From Protula sp. h YS-2021 (lineage: Eukaryota; Annelida; Polychaeta; Sabellida; Serpulidae): a DNA stretch of 64,000 bases. The notes beneath the pieces are model-generated. The model saw only the letters and a program-made list of their open reading frames with translations, searched no databases and was not told where the DNA came from. Positions within the stretch are counted from its first letter, which is position 1. The number at the start of each line of letters is the position of its first letter. Positions 22,043 through 34,238 of this stretch are shown here, one piece after another. The stretch lies in assembly GCA_949752745.1 (NCBI GenBank), contig OX457026.1, forward strand, positions 77,549,275 to 77,613,274. Direction: 5' to 3'. Made by a program: the position numbers and the translations under genes.

Positions 22043-24190
22043 ACGTTGCTTTTGGTCGCAATGAAACTAATTGTCTCCGACGTCTAATCCACGACTTTGT
22101 TGTAACGTTGAATCAACATCGGAAAATCAACTTTGTTGCTCACCGGAAATGGCGGACATGACAGGTCGCTTTGAAAATAGATCAAACCAAGGGCGCAAAT
22201 TAAAACAGTTTCAAGAGAACACAAGTTGTTTCGCATCTAATTTTGAGAAATATTTATGGAAATACATATCCTGCATAACAAGATAAGTGCCAGAGGTGAC
22301 CAAGCCATGATTGTGGCTGTCAAGATGGCGATTCAAGAGTAATATTTCTTCGAAATCTATATAAGGTCGCTCTCCCGACGTCTGTGTTTAGACTTAAATT
22401 ATCAACCTATCCACAACGTTTATTAGACGTCGGATAATCATCGTTTATCCAACACTGGAAGAGCACATCAGGGCGAATTTTGCCCCAACAAACAGTGCCC
22501 AATGAGACCTGTTGTAGTGAATGTGCTCTTGCATTCTTTTGTTCAGAATTATAATCAGCCAACAGAAGTTTTTTTTCAAACTGCTGTTCTCCTGAAAAGT
22601 GTTACCGCTTCCCATCACACTTGTTTGTACCCGTTTTCACTTCCGTTTAAAAACCTGAGATCACTTGACATTACAGCGACACCGGAGTCGTTGTTATAAA
22701 TCAGATGACCTCGGACGGGATTAATCTGTTATGTACAAGCCCAGAGCTGATAGATGTTTTAAAAGGTAGTTCTCTCTTCTATTAGTATTATTTTTGCGGA
22801 ATCCCCAGTGGGTGTCCCAATTAAAAGGTGGTATAACAGATTAAACCACCTTAGAGGTTGTGTATTGGACAACAACGCAGCGGGGTAAGGTCTTTGATTA
22901 CATTGCATTGTTGTCCAACAGCCAATCTCTAAGCGATTCGGTTTCAATTGGTCCTTTCAGAGGTCAGCTGTTATATAAAAATGCTAAAATTGTAATTTGC
23001 ACATAAAAAAGTTGACGTGGGCTTTGCCGAGGTATTATGATAAACATACAAACGTGGGATTGCATTTTGCGTTTCCATTTTATTAGTGAATAAGTTTTAG
23101 CTAAATTATGGTTTTGTTATAATATTTGGAAATCTACGCGCATCTTGCGGAATCAAAAAAATATGCCCCACGAGAATACAAATTGCATTAAATGAACAGT
23201 TGCAATGACAACAGAAAGTGCTTATTCAAGAAGCACGATGTCTGTATTTGGCAATATCTATTCCAGGTCACCTCAGCATCGTTTTGCACATGTTAAAAAA
23301 CACAAACTGCAATTTTAGAGAGACATCACAACTTCAAGAAGAATTCGGCTGGACAAAGTTCAATGCTTTCTCTCGCTCTGAGCATTAAAACAACATTCCT
23401 AGACTTAAGATTGAATCCTGAATGCCCCAGTAAACATTGCGGCCTACGACAACGTTGGATAGACGCCCCACCCGATAAATGACGGGGTTTGGTTGTGTAT
23501 AGAGGTCTACTTCTACAACGTTTACTTTTGCGGCGGTGCATAGACGTCGATTATGCGACGTCTAATCAACGATTCGCAAAGTTTGAAAATGAAAGTCGAA
23601 ACAAACTTCGAAACAGTCGACGCTGTGCAGACGTCTGGCAAATATTACAACTACAATTGCTGTTAAGGCATGGGCAGTCACAGTGTGGTAACACATCCGT
23701 TACAGCAACCCCAAGCATAGATCAACCAGTAACTCATAGTATATATGAAGACGATTTCCATGAATATTTTTCAAAAGCAGGTGGAAAAAACTGGCACCCT
23801 CATTAAATTTACAGAGTTAAGGTCGTTTTGGTCAATTTTCAAAATGACCTAGCATGACCACCATTTCCGGTGATCGATAATACGGGGAGTTAACTTTTTA
23901 TGTGAGACCGACATCTATAAAACGTTTATTCTTCGACGCCTATCCAACGTCTATTTTTCGAAGTCTGTTCAACATTGTACCAAAGACAACAATTATGCGT
24001 CAGGGAAAGTTTTATATTTTGGTTGCCCCAAAACCAACCGCTAAACAACGTTGCTTCTATTCAATGCTGTATCAAAGATGTTGGTAAGGCGTTGATCTAT
24101 GATGTCAACCGATGACAATCAATGTTGTAACTTAGTCGGGTTCAGAATGATGCTGTATCGACGGTGGAATGTTTACTGGGAGGTTTTGTG
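22043..24190. repeat. Repeat-derived region with dispersed GACGTC/AACGTT motifs
   Basis: Motifs such as GACGTCTAATC, CAACGTTGGATAGACG and AACGTTTATTAGACGTC recur on both strands near 22045-22130, 22366-22450, 23440-23620 and 23910-24130, mixed with unrelated sequence. A similar cluster lies in gene 1 intron 16 at about 15325-15500. This looks like degenerate copies of a short-motif inverted-repeat family. An inverted pair at 22851-22932 lies within it. No gene was recognised. Confidence 0.55.
22851..22932. repeat. Inverted repeat with ~25-bp arms
   Basis: TTAGAGGTTG..TTGGACAACAA on the left mirrors TTGTTGTCCAA..CAATCTCTAA on the right, about 20 of 25 positions pairing, around a 32-base loop. 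Confidence 0.7.
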
Positions 24191-24650
24191 TCATTTTATG
24201 CCATTGGACATTTTGCTAAGAACAGAAACCTGTGCAGGAAACTTGTAGTGGGAAACTTGTAGTGGGATGCAGGCGCGACACCAAGACCAAAAGGGCCGGG
24301 GAGGGGGGTTGGGGATTTTATCCACAACGCTCACGGAATAAATTACATAAGTTACAGAATAGTGTCCACCACAAAGAGCCGTGCAGTCCTGTTTCAAAGT
24401 CCAATTAAATGAGATTCTACCACCGATTACACTCTTGACAGCAAAGTACTAGCAAAGTAGTGGTGGTGGGGTGGTAGTGGGGGGGGTTGCTGCCGAAATT
24501 GACCCTTGCTATGTGGGTGCCTATGATATATAAACACGACGCGTTTGAAGAGAAAAATTCAGCAGGCGGGTTAGATTCTCAGTTCGCCATTTACTTCATC
24601 CACCAATAGGATCTATTATAAGTTTTATAGAAATGCAAGAAAAGCACTTG

Positions 24651-24896
24651 TTAGATATTTATGTATTCGATATCGATGGCTTGAAGGCGGTTCTTTACCC
24701 GATTGACTGTTTCTTTACTGGCACCATCCTTTAAGGACATTTCATAAGTTGTTCGCAAATCGTGAGGAACAGCCATTTCTCCACCATTCTCCAGCATGTG
24801 TTTCACAGTATCATCCCACTTGTTTAACACTTGGCATTTCGCCGCATTATATAAATCTTGAAATTCTTTTTCGCTGTCATACGGCTTATATACAGT
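24651..24896 (-). pseudogene. Coding-looking fragment of ~81 codons, unrecognised
   Basis: Between two in-frame stops the minus strand reads 81 codons with protein-like composition: charged helices such as YDSEKEFQDLYNAAK and KWDDTVKHMLENGG, then KETVNRVKNRLQAIDIEYI before a TAA. It has no proper start, so it is a fragment, perhaps an exon or the end of a transposon gene. Codon use and amphipathic pattern set it apart from the surrounding simple sequence. I do not recognise the family. Confidence 0.35.
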
Positions 24897-25107
24897 TTAA
24901 TCAAATTTATATTTCTGTGTGTCTCGCTGATATTTTAACTTGGGTTTCGACTGCAGTGTAATATGGAATCTGTAAAGGTTTATTTCTGAGATAGTTTCAT
25001 TGATTGAACACGTGCGCATAAACTTTTACGGTCTACAGAAGTGATTGTGCGTGAGACCAGCTACAAAACGGGACCATCCCCTGTGTAGAATCTTCCTTGT
25101 TAACAAA

Positions 25108-25385
25108 ATTGACAGAGCGAGAGGAGGATAGATGGATGGGGGGAGGGAAAGAGAGAGGGAATGAGAGGGAAGGAGAAAAGAAAAGAGGTAGGGTGGGAGA
25201 AGCAGAAAAACAGGCATGGATGTAGAGAATCGGGCAAGGAGGGAAGGAGGAAGAAGGGGAAGCAGATAGGAGAAGCAGGGATGGAACAGGAGGGGTGTGG
25301 AAAGAGGGGGGCTGAAGGAAGGGTGGAGAAGACAGGGGAATAGAAGCATGGGGGTAGAGGACAGGAGAGGTAAAAGGAACGACGG
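25108..25385. repeat. Purine-rich (GGA/GAAG) low-complexity tract
   Basis: About 280 bases are almost all A and G on the + strand. The tract creates long spurious open frames on both strands and could form a triplex. Confidence 0.9.
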
Positions 25386-25650
25386 AAGCTATAAGGGTAC
25401 TGCACGGTGAAATATCAATACCGCCAGGTTTTGTTACATTGATTGCGAATCCAACTTTTTCCATGCTGCCTTTTCATGAACTCCTATATAGCTTTCTTTC
25501 CTGCATAACAAATGGATTAATCTGTGGGTTTTTTGCACTTTCCTGTGCAGGGTTTTAAAAACTCTCTTTACAAGACCAAAAAAATCGGAACAAAGTTTTC
25601 CCACTACAAGTTACCTGCACAGGTTTCTGTTCTTGGCAAAATGTCCATTA

Positions 25651-26480
25651 CTAGTCAGTGGCATTTCATGACATGTGCCTTTTTGAAGGCAAGAAGAAAG
25701 AAGCAACAGGGGGTACAGGCAAAGTACTTGACCATGGAACACCCCAGCCCACCCCACCCCAAACCCACCCCACATCTTAAATATAAGGTACCAGTTCAAA
25801 ACTAAGCTTTTTATAGCAAGCGTTGACGATTTTAGATCATGGGAAAGGGTCTTCGAATAAAGCATATTTCCTGGAATAGAGATTCTTCTTACTGAAAACC
25901 TATAGAAAACGGTAACAGAACAGAACTTGTTTTTTACAAAAAAGAAACACATTTTGGTAATACACGTCCCAAATCTTGAAAATTTTAAAGGCATGTATAT
26001 GCCCATCTAAAAGTTTCACGTGAGAGGTTATATAAATATTTCCTTAATAAAACGGCTTCTCACAACATCGAGCAGTTCCTTGATTTATAAATGTAAGACC
26101 TTCTCCCGACTTTCTATTCCAGATAGCAGATTCATTCTCAAGAGTATGTATCTCCTGTATCAACTACATATCTGCTTTGCGATTTCTCGGGAACGTCATT
26201 ACTGTTATTCTCTTTTAAGTCGTAAGCCCCGTACATTAAATGAAGTTATTTTCAGGTCGTTCATATCCTATGTTATTTTAATTGGTATTATGTAGGGGCA
26301 ACTTGTTATGCCCCTACAAGAGTTGTAGCACACCATAGACATATAACGAGAGCACAAATACATTAAAATATATTAATACACATAGTGAGATAGACGTGCT
26401 CCGATTAAGATCTGTCATGGAAGCTTTTGACCTTTGTTCTCAGACGAAACCGTTGATCATAGTGTTTTCTGTGAGGTGTC
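25651..26480. other. Intergenic, no gene recognised
   Basis: A C-rich CCCCA-type run lies near 25740-25775. A ~35-bp block at about 25955-25992 matches the breakpoint region of the LINE at 3344-3380. Nothing else supported. Confidence 0.5.
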
Positions 26481-27406
26481 GGCCCATTCGACCCACGCCC
26501 CACTAGGCGTACGTGGCAAAATTTGTGTGCCTATTAGACCCAAGCCTCACTAGACCTACAAGGGAATATATAGTCCCATTAGGCGTACGTCCCACTAGAC
26601 CTATGCCCACTAGACTTACACGGGGAAAAAACTTTGTTTTTTTTTCAGTCAGAGAAAACATCAAATAAATTCAAAACAAAAGGGGAAAACCTTTTTCTTT
26701 TCTTTTTGCAGGCAGAGAAAACATTAAATAAATGCAACCAATTCTCAATATCACAATTTTTCAAAGGTAGGTTTTTTTCATCCTCACTAGTGAACTATTT
26801 ATTCATGAACTTAACCTAGTTACACGGTAAACACTTTCTTGGTCATTTAAACTTAAAAAATTTAAACGATAAACACGTTCCTACACTTTTCATAAAATGT
26901 TCAGATATTTTTCGTGTTGATTGGCTACGCAAACACCATGATGACATTCACCATCGCCCTCCAGTAACGAGGTAAACTCCTTGTACCGTCGTTGTACTGT
27001 CCCTTGCTTGTTATAATTACATACACACAATGCATCAGAGAAAACTGAGCATATCAGGGAAATTAAATAGTTTCAATTAAGCAATTGGAAGTAAAACCAA
27101 ACAATACATCAGACAACACTTATCATATCCAATAAATTTATAACTGCATTTATTTAAATACAATTTAATTCTTCACAATACATCGCAGACAACATCAATG
27201 ACATGCTATCTTTTCACTGACACACAAAAATAGCAAAGTTTTTCCCCACGTAGGTCCAGTGGGTGTAGGTCAAGTGGGACCTAGGTCTAATGGGCCTATA
27301 AAAATTCCCTTGTAGGTCTAGTGAGGTGTAGCTCTAATGGGCACACAAATTTTGCCTCGTAGGCCTGGTTGGGTGAAGGTCTAGTGGGGCGTGGTGGATT
27401 CATTCG
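26481..27406. mobile_element. Foldback-type element with ~160-bp inverted arms
   Basis: The left arm (26481-26636) and right arm (27234-27406) are inverted copies: GCCCCACTAG, GGCAAAATTTGTGTGCC, TCACTAGACCTACAAGGGAA and GGGGAAAAA-CTTTG recur in mirrored order. Each arm is itself a run of about five copies of a CCCACTAGACCTACG-like motif. The ~600-bp core has a duplicated block (AGAGAAAACATyAAATAAAT near 26652 and 26717) and no coding potential. Long inverted arms built of small tandem motifs are the hallmark of foldback elements. Confidence 0.85.
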
Positions 27407-27520
27407 GTGCACTGGATTCATTCGAATCTTCCCACATAACCAACCAAAGAAAAATTATATAACAAATCAATATACATAACAAAGAATTTCACTTACCTCA
27501 AATTTTCACTTCCCATTTTC

Positions 27521-27620
27521 CAACAACAACCAACCAACCAACCAACCAACAACCAACAGCCAACCAACAACAAACAACCAACAACCAACCAACCAATAAC
27601 AACCAACAACCAACCAACCA
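27521..27620. repeat. (CCAA)n-like degenerate microsatellite
   Basis: About 100 bases of CCAACCAA and CAACAACCAA units with no other content. Confidence 0.95.
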
Positions 27621-29510
27621 TCAATCAACACTTAAATGTGTTCTCAGACGTCCCTTTTATAAACCCCAGGTTTCGAGCCAATGTAATTTCCAAGTTCTAA
27701 TATGTCTAAAATAAAATTTTCTAAAATTTAAAAAGGGGGAGGTAAAAAAGAACAAAGTTTCTCAGAACTGGGTGAACGTCTAAATATACAAAAATCACAT
27801 ATTGTCCCTCTGTCCCTCTGTAAATAAATCTGTATTCTTTTCCAGGTTGAAAATAAACCGCGTTTGATTCTGCATATCGGAGTAAGGCAACCACACACAC
27901 AGTTAATTATTAACTGTGAATATCCCATAGTTCTCCTATTTAAGAGTCATTGTTCTAGTATAACATTAAACATGAATTGGAATTCAAATTTCGATCATAA
28001 AAATATGTCTTTTTGGCGGTTTTGGCACCTGTCAAATCATCTATGACACTTCTCATGTGACTTTCTCGTGGATCCAAGAGCGACTTACATCCAAACATAA
28101 AAAGGGAAGGATTATTTTTTCTGCTAGGAGATGCGGGTTACTCTATTTAAACAGTCATTCAGTTTTTCGTTAACTTAGGCATATTCTTCTTTATTGTGCG
28201 TATAGCTGTTATGTTTAAATAAATGATTGTAGGCATGTGTGAGTTATTGTTGTGTTAGGTTGAAACTGACGACGAAGTTTGTATAACCAACTGCGAATTC
28301 CTTTGGAGTCGTTCTCTAAGACACTGATCCATTTAACAGAACACGTGACACGGCGGAGTGATTCCTGAGAACACCTAAGTGAAAAATAAGTGTTAAAAAT
28401 GGCTACCGAGTGTGTTGGGGAGGGGGAAGGTTTGGGGGCGTGGGCATGCTAGGAAATGAGTAGTTGAGTGTTGATTATTGTCATCGTTGGAACGATGCCG
28501 CAATGTTTACTTGGAATTTAGAGGGTAAAAGGGTTGATTTAATAATGGCCCAATGCCAACCAATTTTTTACTTCAGACACTTAAGCATAATTCATGCAGC
28601 CAAAACCTAATTTTTGAGCGAAATATTTCAAATGCGTAGTTTTGGGTCAAATTTCAATTGATTCAAGCAATATAAAATGCTAATGTGCAAAAATAGTTCA
28701 GTTACTTTTAAAAGCACGTTTAGAATGAAATTCTGGGCGATAACTAAAGAGCACAAATCGTAACGTGCACAAAACTGGCTAGGGAAAATACACGATAAGG
28801 AAGAGGGTTTATCTTTCTTTCTTGTTTACCTTTCTGAACTTTCTGCAAATTTTTGCTCCTTGAGCCAGTTAGAGCCAAAGAAACTCTAGTGTGAAACGTA
28901 TATTTTATTTTTATTTATCTGACTCTGTGACAACTACCTCTTTTTACATCACCCTGTTTACAGTTTGATGACTTAATTTCCAATAAAGTGATTTTCGTAA
29001 CGGTCTCTACTGGATACCGAATAAACACCCTCAAGAACACTTTAGAATAGCTGGTTTTTTAACGCTGTGTGATTGTTCTTCATAAACTGTTTTTCTGTTA
29101 ATCAGAGGTTTTGGTACCGAAAAATTTTAAGGATTTGATTCAAGAGGCATTCAGTATCAGTTTCTGTTCTCGACATGCTGCGAGCGTACTACTCCGGTTT
29201 CGGCTGATTTTCTTTCCCCTTCATCGATCAACGGCATCGACTTTCCTGCATCTGGCGGATAAGCTCTAACAATTCAATAGGCGATAATCCCACATATTAG
29301 ACGCGGCAAAAACAAACCACGCACGGTGACAACAAAGAATGTCTGTAGCAATCAATCTAGACATTCACAGTCAACTCAGATTCGGATATTTCAATAATTT
29401 TCAATAATAACTGATCCAATAATTTTCACATTTTATGTGTCAGGGAAATTCCTTATCGATTCAGTTTATAAAAGAACTAATTAATCAAAACTGACTTTAT
29501 GCTATTTCTT
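27621..29510. other. Intergenic, no gene or repeat recognised
   Basis: Mixed AT-rich sequence. Both strands were read for long frames, splice-linked coding blocks and repeats, and nothing convincing was seen. Confidence 0.5.
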
Positions 29511-29519
29511 TTATTAGCC

Positions 29520-29542
29520 CAGCTTACGTTACGCGTAAGCTG
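29520..29542. repeat. Terminal hairpin, 9-bp stem
   Basis: CAGCTTACG (29520-29528) pairs perfectly with CGTAAGCTG (29534-29542) over a 5-base loop. It is five bases from the TTAG (CTAA on the minus strand) taken as the element's end. Confidence 0.85.
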
Positions 29543-29572
29543 AGGTATTCCTATCGGTTTGCGGATGGTGTC

Positions 29573-29633
29573 CGTTAGTTAGTTAGTTAGTTAGTTAGTT
29601 AATTAGTTAGTTCGTTAGTTAGTTGTTTATTTA
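29573..29633. repeat. (GTTA)n microsatellite
   Basis: About 15 tetranucleotide units with a few variants, directly between the terminal hairpin and the tandem core. Confidence 0.95.
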
Positions 29634-29639
29634 GTAAAC

Positions 29640-30693
29640 TTTGCTTCAAAATGCATCTCCTCCTACAGTTTTAATGCGATGTCATTTATTTTTGACGTGA
29701 GGCACTGTGCGTGCGGCTTGTGCTTTTTTAGTCGATCGGACAATTTTCAAAAAAAATTTTCAAAAATAATTCAAATTGCATCTCCTCCTACCTTTTTGAA
29801 CGGATATCATGTATTTTCGGTGTGAGCTTTCCCTAAGTGATCGTGCGTACGGCTTGTGCTTTTCTAGTCGATCGGATAATTTTTGAATTTTGGGGGAATT
29901 TTATGAAGAAAAACTTTTAAAATGTATATCCTCCTACATTTTTGATCCACTGTCGTTCATTTTTGGCATGAAGCTCCCCTAAGGGGTCCTGCATACGATG
30001 CACGCTTTTTTAGTCGATCGGACAATTTCTGTATTTTTGGAAAACTTTTGAAGAAAAAAGTTCAAAATGCATTTCCCCCTACAGTTTTTAACCGATTTCA
30101 TTTATTTTGGGTTTGAGGCATCAATAAGGCGTCCTGCCTAAGTTTGTGAGCAGTTATAGTCGATCGGGTGATTTTTGAATTTTCGGGAAATTTTTGAAAA
30201 AAAACTTTAAAATGCATTTCCTTTTGCAGTGATTATCCGATTTCATTTATTTTTTGTATGAGGAATCGCTAGGTGGATCTTGAATACGGCTTGTGCTTTT
30301 TGAGTCGATCAGGCGATTTTTGGGGAATTTTTGAAGAAAAATTCAAAATGCATTTCCTCCTACAGTTCTTATCCGATTTCATTTATTTTTGATATGAGGC
30401 ATTGCTAGGTGGATCGGGCATACGGCTTGTGCTTTTTGACTCGATTTGGGAATTTCTTATTTTTGTGGGTAATTTTTGAAGAAAATACCTCAAAATTCAT
30501 CTTCTGCTACAGTTTTGATCCGATATCATTTAGTTTTGTTGTGAGGCATGCTTGGGGGTTCTTGAATGCAGTTTATGCTTTTTGAGTCGATCAGGGGATT
30601 TTTGGGGAATTTTTGAAGAAAAAATTCAAAACGCATTTCCTCCTACAGTTTTTATGCGATTTCATTTATTTTTAGTTTGAGGCATGGCTAGGT
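29640..30693. repeat. Tandem ~140-bp units, left part of array (8 units)
   Basis: Unit marks (the CAAAATGCAT-like block) fall near 29648, 29776, 29918, 30064, 30208, 30346, 30492 and 30627, giving spacings of about 128-146 bases. Units 7 and 8 differ by the CTTCTGCTACAGTTTTGA and TTCCTCCTACAGTTTTTA variants. Confidence 0.92.
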
Positions 30694-30695
30694 TG

Positions 30696-30802
30696 TGTTG
30701 TATAATGTGTTTATGAATACGGCCCCAAGCCGCATGTATCCATGTATTGTCACTTTTGGCTTACCTTTAGACGAATAAACATCAGATATAGAAAATACAA
30801 CA
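30696..30802 (+). repeat. 5' LTR
   Basis: 107 bp, TG..CA ends. It lacks a 21-base segment present in the 3' LTR, lost between two CAC repeats. Confidence 0.92.
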
Positions 30803-30820
30803 TGGTGGCAGCGGTAAAGC
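30803..30820 (+). promoter_or_regulatory. Candidate tRNA primer-binding site
   Basis: TGGTGGCAGCGG starts at the base after the 5' LTR. TGG complements the CCA tail of a tRNA; the tRNA species was not determined. Confidence 0.55.
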
Positions 30821-30888
30821 ATTAAAAGCATTAAAAAATACAAATAACAAAAATTCTAAAATAAGGAAATACTTAAATCTTCCAAAAA

Positions 30889-33800
30889 ATGACTCAAGCG
30901 ACAGTATCACCTCCGGAGCAATTTGACTTTAAACGCCCGGAAGGTTTCGAAAAGTGGATAAAACGCTATCTTAGTGTGGCGGGGATCCAGGATAATGCGG
31001 TTAGGGTAAATACCCTAATTTACGCAATGGGCCCGCAAGCCGAAGACGTCATCGCAAGTTTCGGCCTGATCGCGGATCAAAGTGGGAACTACGAGACGGT
31101 GCGAGAACGATTCTCGTCATTTTTCGTTGTTCGGAAAAAACGTCATTTTCGAACGCGCCCGATTCAACCGCCGCATACAGAGCGAAGGGGCGAGCATCGA
31201 TAGCTTTATTACTGACCTCTATGCGCTGATTGAACACTGCGAATATGGTGAAAAGGAGGGCGAGTTCTTGCGCGATCGAATCGTCGTCGGTATATGAGAT
31301 ACTAAATTAAGCGAGACGCTGCAACTGGATGATAAACTCACTCTGAAATCCGCCCTCGACAAAGTACGGTCAAAAGCTTTGATCGAGAAGCAATCATCTC
31401 TCCTACAAGGGGTGGACACAGCTCGATCAGATGTGGTTAAAAACAAAAATCGCTTCCGCAAGTCTGAAGTCCAGGACCGGACCGGGAAAAGACCGGAAAA
31501 CGAACAAAGTCACAGAAGGCTGAACCATCTTCGCAACAATCGAAGTGTCATCGCTGCGGTGGAAACCCTCACGCCCGCCAAAATTGCCCTGCACGGGAAT
31601 CGATATGCGGGAATTGCGGAACCATAGAACACTGGAAAAAACAGTGTTACAAAAAGAAGGTCAGTGAGGTCGGCACCGAAGAAACGCGAGATGAGGTTTT
31701 CCTGGGAACGGTGACTGTAAATGCAGTTACGGATCCAGACTGGGATATTAATCTGAAAGTGGACGGCACAGAGACTGCGGGGGCAGATGTTTCTCTTATC
31801 AGCAGATCGGATTATCACCGTGTCGCAAACGAGTCACCACTGTACACACCTGATAAAATTCTCGTAGGCGCAAACTCGCTCGCAACGTTTAAACGTGCTT
31901 GGGTACGTAAAGTGTACGCTCACACGAGTTGATGATCAGCCGGAAAGAGCCGAGGAAAAGCTTTACGTAGTGCATAAATTAGCCACTCCTCTTCTGGGAA
32001 AGCCTGCGATTACAAGCATGAAAATTCTCAAACGCGCATACGCTGTCAACAAAGGTTATAAATCTATGGCAACGCTCAGAGGCAAGCAGCACGACGAGTT
32101 CAAGGCACGGACCATACGGATGTATCCCAAGTTATTCACAGGCCTGGGAACTCTCAACGGAGAGTATGGCATCAAGTTAGCTGATAACGCACATTCGTAC
32201 GCCATTCACACTCCACGACGAGTTGCACAGCGAATGCTACCCAAGGTCAAAGAAGCCCTGGACAAAATGGTCAGTGATGGGGTAATACGTAAACTGGACG
32301 CTAATGAGGTAACGAGTGGTGTGCAAGCATGGTGGTCGTGCCAAAACAAGACGGAAAAGTAAGAGTGTGTGTTGACTTAACTGAACTCAACAAGAGTGTG
32401 ATCCGCCCCCGTTATGAATTACCCACCGTCGATGAGACATTGAGTAAGCTGGGGAAGGGGTCCGTATTCAGCAAGGTGGACGCCAATAGTGGATTTTTTC
32501 AGTGCAAACTTTCCGAGAAATCACAGTTATACACGTCTCACACCATGGGGAAGGTTCTGTTACATGAAACTACCGTTTGGCATCACGTCGGGACCAGAAT
32601 ACTATCAGGACCAGATAAACAGGGTCCTAGAAGGTCTTGATAACATGTGCTGCATGGTAGACGACATTTGCGTGATGTCAAGCGAAGACGAGTCTCACGA
32701 CAGAGCATTGTTTCCGGTTCTAGACCGCATTCAGGAAGCAGGTGTCACGTTAAATCCCGACAAATGTGAATTCAAGAAAACTGAAATAACATTTGTGTGT
32801 CACAAAATAACGAAACACGGCATTGAGGCCGATCCGCGCAAAGTTGCGGCGATACGAGACATGCCAAACCCAGCAAACGTGAGTGATTTGCGCAGGTTCC
32901 TGAGGATGGTAAACCAACTCATTAAATACTGGGGAAGAAATCACTCGATAACCTACCCCTTAGGATAGTCAGATTTCGACTAGCATTGATGCGATACAAG
33001 TACGAGATTTCCCATGTACCGGGGAAATTTCTCTATACCGTAGATTGTTTATCACGAGCATCAATCACTGACCAGCAAACGTCACCACTTCACGACGAGG
33101 CCGAAGTTTATGTGCAAGCAGTATTAGGAAATCTTCCATGCACCGACAGAAAGCTTGACGAGATAAAACAGCTGCAGCACACAGATGAAATTTGTATTAA
33201 ACTCATACAGTACACAAAGGAAGGATGGCCCGCAAAGTGTGACATTCCCACAGTGTTATTCCCATACTATCAATTCTTCAGCGAATACTCGGTGGCAGAC
33301 GGTTTACTCCTGAAAAACAACAGAATTGTAATTTCGGTTTGTCTGCGCCTTGAGGTACTAGATTTGATACATGACCCGTCATACCGTCTGACCCGCCTCC
33401 CCGACCATGGCAGAAAGCCGGAGCAGACCTGTGCGAGCTAAACGGACGAAGTTACCTAGTGGATTATTACTCAAGATACATTGAAATAGCCATACTACAT
33501 GACACCAAAACCCCTACAGTTATCACTCATCTGAAATCAATTTTCACCCGTCACGGAATAGTAGAAAGACTTTTCACGGATAACGGCCCACAGTTCGCGA
33601 ATCACGAGTTCAGTGAGTTCAGCGCACAGTACGGATTTGTGCACACGACGTCTAGTCCTCGATATCCCCAATCGAACGGAGCTGTTGAGCGCGCAGTCGG
33701 TGTACTGAAACAACTTTTGAAGAAAAATAAAGATCCATATATGGCTCTTCTCAACTACAGAGCGACCCCAACTTTCAATGGATATAGTCCCGCCGAGTTA

Positions 33801-34221
33801 TCCATGGGACGCAGATTGAGGACAACATTGCTAACAGCACCCAGCCAGTTAAAACCCATGGCTGAACATTGCAGTTTTGAGAAAAAGGAAACAGCTTATC
33901 GCGACAAAATGAAGGAAAACTTCGGTATTGCACACAGAGCAACACCTCTCCCAACATTGAAACCAGGAGATAAAGTGCTTGTCAAAGACTGACACCTGCA
34001 AAAAACGCCCCAAGATCGTTCATAATTAACACTCCTCAAAGCACCATCAGACGCAATCGAAGATCCTTCTCCAAATTTGCTGAGAAAAACAATAACATTA
34101 CGCCCGCCGAAGAACCAGCAAAGATAACAACCTCATTACCAGATAAGCCTGTGACCACCAGCAGATATGGAAGGCTTATAAAACCACCAGAGCGATTAGC
34201 GACACCTGAAATTTTAAATTA
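30889..34221 (+). pseudogene. gypsy gag-pol remnant (capsid, zinc knuckles, protease, RT, integrase), multiply broken
   Basis: Gag starts at ATG 30889 (EQFDFKRPEGFEKWIKRY). It is broken by a frameshift near 31125-31140 and by TGA at 31297-31299, where a CGA Arg codon is usual. Two CX2CX4HX4C knuckles follow at about 31543-31650 (CHRCGGNPHARQNC, CGNCGTIEHWKKQC). The protease keeps LKVDGTE and GADVS but has lost the catalytic DTG aspartate. RT spans about 32170-32965 with frameshifts near 32330 and 32520-32560 and a VDD catalytic box at about 32658-32666. Most of RNase H is deleted; only its end (SHVPGKFLYTVDCLSRA) remains at 33009-33060. The integrase zinc domain is deleted near 33385. The catalytic core keeps D, D and E (near 33424, FTDNGPQF at about 33574-33597, and NGAVERAV at about 33675-33698). 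A conserved tail (RYGRLIKPPERLATPE) ends with TAA at about 34219. Confidence 0.93.
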
Positions 34222-34225
34222 AAAA

Positions 34226-34238
34226 AAGAGGGACAAAC
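34226..34238 (+). promoter_or_regulatory. Candidate polypurine tract
   Basis: AAAAAAAGAGGGA follows the pol stop. It sits 285 bases before the mapped 3' LTR, not next to it, so either extra sequence lies between or the original 3' LTR was longer. Confidence 0.4.

Larger units (their letters stand above)
24201..25650. mobile_element. Element bounded by ~57-bp inverted repeats
   Basis: The left arm (24201-24257) and right arm (25593-25650) are near-perfect inverted copies. Both contain GGACATTTTGC, AAGAACAGAAACCTGTGCAGG and AACTTGTAGTGGGAAA in the same order when the right one is reverse-complemented. Between them lie 1.3 kb that include a purine-rich tract and, on the minus strand, a coding-looking fragment. 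The arms suggest a non-autonomous DNA transposon or two oppositely oriented copies of one repeat. No flanking duplication was identified. Confidence 0.65.

Noticed and set aside
25026..25464. Long Pro/Ser/Leu-rich minus-strand ORFs
   Set aside because: They arise from the purine-rich tract and have low-complexity composition.
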